Notes under the pieces: generated by a model
Seen by the model: the letters and a program-made list of their open reading frames with translations, nothing else
What the model was told of the DNA's origin: nothing
Databases searched by the model: none
Part shown: positions 58,167 through 64,000 of the stretch, one piece after another
Position numbering within the stretch: the stretch's first letter is position 1
How the letters are laid out: each line of letters starts with the position of its first letter
Source: Xiphophorus maculatus
Taxonomy: Eukaryota; Chordata; Actinopteri; Cyprinodontiformes; Poeciliidae
NCBI RefSeq assembly: GCF_002775205.1
Contig: NC_036443.1
Location: 20,183,266-20,247,265 of the forward strand
Direction: 5' to 3'
DNA length: 64,000 nt
Made by a program: the position numbers and the translations under genes

Positions 58167-59234
58167 CTTTACAGTAAAAATACACTTTCCTGATGCAATC
58201 TAAGAACTCCCTCCTGAACTTGGACTGGGTGCACACGTACAGGTGCATGTTGACAGCAGCGTTGCTCAAGCACAGCATGGTGCCGATATCTGCCGCGATG
58301 TTTACCGCTAGTTTGTAATCATCGCAATCCCACGTGTACATGTCAGTGGTGCAGAGAATGATTTGAGTTGTAGTGCGGGTGATGGACAGCATCACAAAAC
58401 TCATGGATACAGTCACCAAAAGAAGCACAGATTTTCTCCTCCGGGAGCGAAGAAGCGGTCTGACTTTCCTGGAAGTTTCATCTGCAGAGATGTGAACTCT
58501 GCTACTGAGAGAAATGAGATGCAGGGTCAGCCCATTCAGACTCAAGATTATGACAAAGGGGAGAATGTAAGCCTGCAGTGTTTTCAGCCAAACCAGGGTA
58601 TGGATAAACTGAGTTGGGGCCTCTTGTTTGTAGACGCATGATGTGTGGTTGTTTTCCTGGATCGAAGCGTTGGACCAAAAGTAAGGAACGGCAGAAAGGT
58701 GGCTGACGTCAAAAGTTGTGATGACTGTCCACACAGAACACCTCTGGGTGCAAATTTTAGTTTTTTATTTTCCAAGTGTGGATGCTGATGAAACGCAATG
58801 CTGTGGACAGAACCACCAGCCACGTCGAAGCGTTGTAGGCTCCATAAGTAAAAACATCCCTCAGGCTGCACCATGGCTCAAAACTCCAAAACGGTGGTAC
58901 TTCAGACAAAGCTCAAGAACCACAATGAAGACCAGGACAAGGTTGTCCGCCACTGAGATTGCCATTAGATAGTATGAGCTGGACATGGAGAGCATGCAGC
59001 TCCTCTTCCAGATGACCAGGAAGGTGATGGTGTTGGCTGAGGAAAATAACTAGATCAGTGGAAACATAGCTGACATTTCCCCGACCGGATCCTATAAGTC
59101 AAATAGCAATTATGCATGTTGGAGTGAAATCAGTCAGCAGCTCTTGATATTTACTTACATGGGATCCCGACTGTTGCCAGAGCAGGATAAAAGAGCTCTT
59201 GCAGTGTCACCATCCAATGGTTGTGTGAGTTCAT
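58126..59234 (-). pseudogene. GPR139/GPR142-like class A GPCR, frameshifted
   Basis: Exon 1 (59234-59159) encodes MNSHNHWMVTLQELFYPALA with the start of TM1. The donor GTAAGT and an acceptor at 59037 join it to exon 2 (59036-58126). Exon 2 has NTITFLVIWKRS, YYLMAISVADNLVLVF (TM2), EPWCSLRDVFTYGAYNASTW (TM3 with the conserved Cys), ECL2 Cys in NNHTSCVYKQ, TM5-TM7 and CTQSKFRREFLDCIRK. Two frame breaks occur: one base missing near 58888-58895 and one extra base in a T6 run at 58761-58766. The E of the E/DRY site is Leu (TALRF). The tail ends inside a MITE. Together these indicate a pseudogene. The order TYGAYNASTWLVV and ..KICT.RC..W suggests the GPR139/142 group. Confidence 0.72.
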
Positions 59235-59689
59235 GTCTTCTCACCCCACAGAAGCTGCAGTATATGGAAGCTGGAGGATCAGTATTTATTTATGCCTCAG
59301 GCAGCCGACAGTCACTCCCACCTCACCTCGTTATAAAAATCATAACAGTGAGTAAACAATCTGTACTTTTGTGAGGCTCTGATGACCAAACTGTCCTGCA
59401 ACAGCAATAAGGAAATCCTCAAGACATTTATTTAAAGAAATAAGTGACAAAGTTTTGCAACACAAATTATTGTTTACCAAATATTGTGTGGCTACATAAT
59501 ACAAAACTGTTTTAGATATAAAAGTTTAATATTCACTCAAATAGATTTGAGAAGATGCTAATTTTAAAGAGTTGCTGGATTATTAAACTCTTTACCTGAC
59601 AGTTCCTTACAGATATATTTATAAACCATGAACATTTTAACATATTGTTAGTTCAGTGACTGTGCCTGTGCATCAACAACATAGACTTC

Positions 59690-59990
59690 ATTTCATCAAT
59701 GGTTCAGCTCATTGAGTTTGCATCACCAGAAAGGCTCCAGGAGACAGAGATACCTCGATTGGATTAGCCCGTACTTTCTCCAGACCTTAATCCCATAAAA
59801 ACTCTCTAGGATCAGTTGAGTCGCCAACCAGTGCCTCGTAACTCTGTACCCCACAACCTCAATGACCTAAAGGCGGCTCTTCTAGAATAGTGGGATGCCA
59901 AGCCTCAGTCTTCTTGTGAACAGCAGGAGACGTCAATCTGTAATTGATGCTCAAAGCAACACGACACGTTATTGAGACGCTGGCATTTTT
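59690..59990 (+). mobile_element. Tc1/mariner-like transposase C-terminal remnant
   Basis: Plus-strand fragments in shifting frames read DWI-SP-LQTLIP-like, QCLVTLYPTTSMT and NSRRRQSVIDAQSNTTRY. They match the 'DWPAFSPDLNPIEHLWDQL..RRCQAVIDA..G.TRY' end of Tc1/IS630-type transposases. Several stops; no terminal repeats found. Confidence 0.6.
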
Positions 59991-60079
59991 AGTCATGGTA
60001 TCCTCCACTGTTGTTGGCTTTTGTTTTCGAGGACAGTCTGTGAAAACGTTCAATATCCAGAGTGCTGCCATAAATTATG

Positions 60080-61900
60080 TCTATCTGTTAACATGAAAGT
60101 CTAAGAGCATTTTCTGCCCGACGTTTAAAATAACACAAACCATATTATGTTCATTCATTAGTTGGTTTTAAACATCATAAGAATATAATTTAATTTACAA
60201 TTTAAAGCAATACTCGCCAAAGAGCTCTCCAAAATAAATTGAAAATAAAATAAATGAGCACTTCCCAGGTTCAATAATCAATCATCAGAAGATGCCTACA
60301 TATCTGTCTGAGTTGGTAAAACAGAAAAATGGTGGAATGTAAGGAATAGGAAAACCTCTTCAAACGCACCAACCTTCATGTCCGAGAAGATGCTTCGCTG
60401 CTGTCAATACTTGTCTAAATGATCTACTCTCTGCTAAGAGAGAAGACTCATCTGGAACAGATTTCATGTCTGGCTGAATCATCCTGGCCATCTAATAATT
60501 CACACCCTGTGTTATCTTTCGTGGCTGCTCACAGCAGTCTGGTTCAACTTAGTACAGCAAGAGTTCCTTCTCTCTGCAGCAGCCCAATAGAGAGACATCC
60601 CAGTTTACTGATGCTTTGCCAACAGCATCATGCACAAAAAACACTGGGTGGTCCAAAGATTGCATATGCTATCAAGAGAAAGATGATGATTATTTTTATT
60701 AAGGATGACCCTATGTGTAATGTCAGAGTGCATGGCGCAACCTTGTGGTAGCTTGTATCATCTCATCAATCTTACTTCAAACACACCACCAGTCTTTCTT
60801 CAGCTTTTTAGATTAAGTTTTACAAAGACTTTAATTTCTATAAGTTATCTTGTATATTTACAATGAAATATGTCTAAATATATATAATAAATGTAGTGTC
60901 TAGTCACATTAAAATCACAAACCAATGTCTTCCTTTTATATGACAGACACAAGGAAGCACCTAATTGTACAGCAAAGTTCTTTCAAAATTTCTTACAGGT
61001 TAACATAGGAAAAGTGGCACACTTCATCCTCAAGTTCATCCTCCCCTTAAACAGTACTTTGTATAATCACTTTTATCTGTAGGACCACAAGTATTTAGCT
61101 GTTCTGATCCAAATTTAAAATAAACTAAAGGTTAAATAAAAAGTCCTCTCATAGAGTCCTCCCTTAAGAGTGCTTCAGCCAGCTGCTAAGAATTACCCTG
61201 AGCGAGGAGATGACAGAAATTCCTTTCTGGAAACTGTGATTGGTTGATACACAAAACAAAATAACGTGCAAACAAAAACAAAAAAACACAACCCCCTAGA
61301 TAATTGATAGAAATTTGATAATGTAGACTGGATTAAGAAAAGTATCATGATGGTGAAACATTGCAAAATCAGGTTAATTGGCACTGTTGAGAATAAATAA
61401 TACTGTGTTTTCCTTTTATCTTTGTTAGCTAGTTGCTAAGCTAAACCTAAAGGAAATGACATGTTAGGAAATGCAAATAAGAGGTAGGGGTAAGGGAGGA
61501 CACACTAGGGAACGTAGATGGAGGCTAACAAAGGAGATCACAAACCCATCTGGGGTGCCATTTTGTCTGTTAGCTCTTAAAGGTAGCAGGTCATAATGGA
61601 CCAGCTGTATTTTGGTATTAATAAATGGAATTCATGAATTCAACTCATCGACTCTTCTTTAACCTCATACATCAAGAACTCAGCATGGAGAACAGATGAT
61701 TCTCTACAGCACACATAATCAACTTGTTTGATCACACCTTAGTTACATCTTTATCTGCCTTTCTTTTCTTTTTCTTACATATACATTGTTATTATGATTT
61801 CTCATGGCTTCTTGTCAAATTTAATCCCGTTACGTTTTGTGTTTCCAGTGAAGCAAAATGTGAAGAAATTCTAGGCATGTGAATTCTTTTTTAAGGCAGT
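60080..61900. other. intergenic, nothing recognised
   Basis: AT-rich. The frame 60419-60751 (110 aa) has no recognisable family or signal peptide. Confidence 0.4.
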
Positions 61901-62160
61901 GTAACTGCTTTTATAGTGCTTTCTCTTAACATAATACAATACTGTTTTATCTCCAAGAATGCTCATAACAAACTAACCAAAGAATTGGGGCAAATTAGAG
62001 GACAAGGAAATAAAGAACAGAAAGAAGGCATTATCACTCCATTGTACATAGTAACATCCTTATCTGTGAGTATTTATTTTTCCCACAATGTAATAAAATG
62101 GTTTCCTGCTGGCACACAGAAAGTATCTTTGAGACTTGTCATAACACAGCAGGACACAGA

Positions 62161-62386
62161 GATGAGAAGGTTTCTCTCTTGGTTTCTCACAGTTTTGGTG
62201 GTAACTCATGTTACAACTGCAGCCACGCCAGTTGCAGCCACGCCAGTTTTTCATTACCACCATGTCCCCCTGGATGAATGCTCAAATTTATATTCCAGCA
62301 GGCAGTCTTCATTACAAACCCATGAAAATCGCAAAACAGAGACTGCAGGGAGCAAGATTTTTAAAGAATTTTGTATTACAAAATGA
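62161..62386 (+). CDS. hypothetical short secreted-type ORF or first exon
   Basis: From the internal ATG at 62161 the frame encodes MRRFLSWFLTVLVVTHVTTA, a plausible signal peptide, followed by ATPVAATPVFHYHHVPLDE and about 35 further residues to a stop at 62386. A 15-bp unit (GCAGCCACGCCAGTT) is duplicated in it. No family is recognised. It could be the first exon of a secreted protein gene running out of the window, or chance. Longer in-frame sequence upstream of this ATG (from 61916) lacks any signal. Confidence 0.25.
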
Positions 62387-62399
62387 TATCTTGTAATAC

Positions 62400-63685
62400 A
62401 AAATAACAATGGAAGTAGGGAATGTTATATACCACTACAACACTTTAGACTAAACCTCACAGAGTCGCATTTAATAATCACTGAAAAGAAATGGCTCAAA
62501 TAAAAACACATATTATAAGCACTGTAAGTGTAACCAGACCAGTCTGTGTCGCCATCTGTTGGCTATTAGATAAATCAGCACGAGTGTTTCACTGTGTAAC
62601 TGAATCCCATCCAGAAGGTTTGCAGTAAAAATGCCTATCCAAATCATAAAGGTCTGGGTGCATGTCAGAGGAATTACTCTAGCTTTTAAAACCATTATTT
62701 TTTAGGCAGGGGAAAGCATACTCAATCCAATTTAGAGATGTAACTTTTGGTACATTTTCTGTATTAAGATCCGTTTGTTGATGTAATGGACACATTTACT
62801 TTATTACTTGAATAGACAGCAACCAGGTGGGGGCAGGGCTACTCTTGGTCCTCTGCCGGGGATGGGTTGTACAGGGGCTCACAATTCACTCCGAGTGAAG
62901 CGCCCTCTGCTTGTGTTTTTGACAGGTGGTGGTAGCAGTGTTCTGGTGGGGTTGTGTCCCTTGGCTTTGTGGTGATTGTGGGGTGACGGTCATTGGCTGG
63001 AACTGGGATCTTCTTTTAGGCTGTGGTGAAGGGTGAGGTGTGACTTGTGCAACACCACCGAACCCCTTGGTGGTGTTGTCACCTTGACAAAAAGACAGGC
63101 AGGCAATAAGACCCACTACATTGTTTGCCTTTACTGTCAAGACTGGACTTGTCAAAAAAGAGAGAGACACTGAGGTCATGTGACACAAAAGATGGAATTT
63201 ATTTCTATTTTTGGTTAAGATTTCCAAACTTATTTCTGTGTGTTAAGTCCAAGAACAATGAGAGGTGTCATTTTTGGGGGAGACATTTCTCTTGATTTAT
63301 CACTTTCTTGAAAGCTAGAAGTTTACATTTTTCCATGTAAAATGTGACCTTTAGGATCCCTGTTAACAATCTGGAAAGGGTTTGTAAACATCTGGTAATT
63401 CATAACATTGTAGTTAAACATAGGATGTGTTTTAAGGTTACATTTATGAAAATTTTTTGGCACCCCCAGAAAATTTCTGAAAGGGTTGCCAGACCAGGGC
63501 AGTAAAAATTTCAGTGTCGCAACTTGAATCTCATGAGAAATCTAAAGATTATGGTGATGGCATAAAGTTTGCCCAACTTCAGAGATTTGGAACTTATCTC
63601 CAAAAAGTCCATGTCAAAATACCAAAGATCTGACCAGCAATTATTAATATATTATATATATATATCTTTATAATATTAATAAAGA

Positions 63686-63719
<34 letters not shown>

Positions 63720-64000
63720 GTTGTTGTTGTTGTTGTTATTGTTATTATTGTTGAGAAGGGAATAAATAATTTCCAATGTACCGATATATAGTAAAATATA
63801 AACAAAAGCAGAAATTCCCCAAAAACTGACACTCCTTTTACCTTATTATTAATCTAGGAGAGATTCTTGTCACATTTCCTACATGTAAAGTTCTTGGTTC
63901 TGTGGTTTAAAATTTGCCTGAAAACCACTTTCTTAAACCAAGAGGAATAAATTCATTGACAAAGGTTGAAATAATTTCATTCCTTTCATTAAAAACCTTC
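62400..64000. other. intergenic, one GC-rich low-complexity patch
   Basis: At 62825-63090 a GT/GG-rich segment with a proline/glutamine-rich minus-strand frame stands out from AT-rich flanks. It is not recognised. A trinucleotide microsatellite follows at 63687-63753. Confidence 0.4.
63687..63753. repeat. (TTA)n/(TTG)n microsatellite
   Basis: About ten TTA/ATT units pass into about six TTG and mixed units. It creates a spurious poly-asparagine frame on the minus strand. Confidence 0.92.

Noticed and set aside
58363..58972. Plus-strand ORFs over the GPCR
   Set aside because: Antisense shadows; the minus strand shows ordered transmembrane segments and receptor motifs.
60419..60751. 110-codon ORF as a gene
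   Set aside because: No family resemblance, signal peptide or exon context; probably chance in repeat-derived DNA.
61630..61650. Palindrome GAATTCATGAATTC as a binding site
   Set aside because: A 14-bp AT-rich palindrome is expected occasionally in 64 kb and has no context.
63594..63776. Minus-strand poly-asparagine ORF
   Set aside because: Translation of the (TTA/TTG) microsatellite.
1..64000. CRISPR arrays, prokaryotic operons or phage modules
   Set aside because: All recognised genes are vertebrate, intron-containing and surrounded by fish repeats; no regularly spaced repeats occur.

Overview
This is vertebrate nuclear DNA, almost certainly from a teleost fish. The genes are split by GT-AG introns, some shorter than 100 bp. 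The intergenic DNA is AT-rich and full of fish-type repeats: hAT MITEs, Tc1/mariner remnants, L2-type LINEs, a tRNA-derived SINE and LTR-like units. There is no bacterial-style gene organisation, CRISPR array, rRNA gene or functional tRNA gene.

Left part (1-18.6 kb, + strand): the last four coding exons of renin (ren), whose 5' exons lie outside the window, end at 3401 with a poly(A) signal at 3619. About 12 kb of repeat-rich spacer follows, including a tandem duplication, a strong 23-bp hairpin, a SINE with a hairpin inside it, and a nested set of three hAT MITEs. Then comes a compact macrophage colony-stimulating factor gene (csf1, short form, probably the csf1b paralogue) at about 15.5-18.55 kb.

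Middle part (18.6-46.5 kb): a gene-poor stretch with a decayed Tc1/IS630-type transposon (about 25-26.3 kb), an L2-type LINE (30.9-32.5 kb) and a second LINE fragment (34.6-35.3 kb). Fibromodulin (fmod, - strand, 38.65-41.3 kb) follows. It sits between two nearly identical copies, in opposite orientation, of a roughly 1.03-kb element with terminal inverted repeats (36.5-37.5 kb and 44.3-45.3 kb).

Right part (46.5-64 kb): eif2d (- strand, 15 exons, 596 aa) is intact. Next are a solo LTR, a 464-bp hAT element with perfect target-site duplications, and a class A GPCR gene resembling GPR139/GPR142 (- strand, 58.1-59.2 kb). The GPCR carries two single-base frameshifts and a MITE that rewrites its C-terminus. 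The last 4 kb hold Tc1 debris and low-complexity sequence.

The four intact or partial genes do not form an operon-like system. Their proximity reflects synteny: REN, FMOD and EIF2D all map to human 1q32, while CSF1 is on human 1p. The most unusual features are the inverted element pair around fmod, the nested MITEs, the MITE-modified GPCR tail and the loss of one specific disulfide pair in Csf1. I found no convincing new biochemical system; most novelty here is in the mobile-element architecture.
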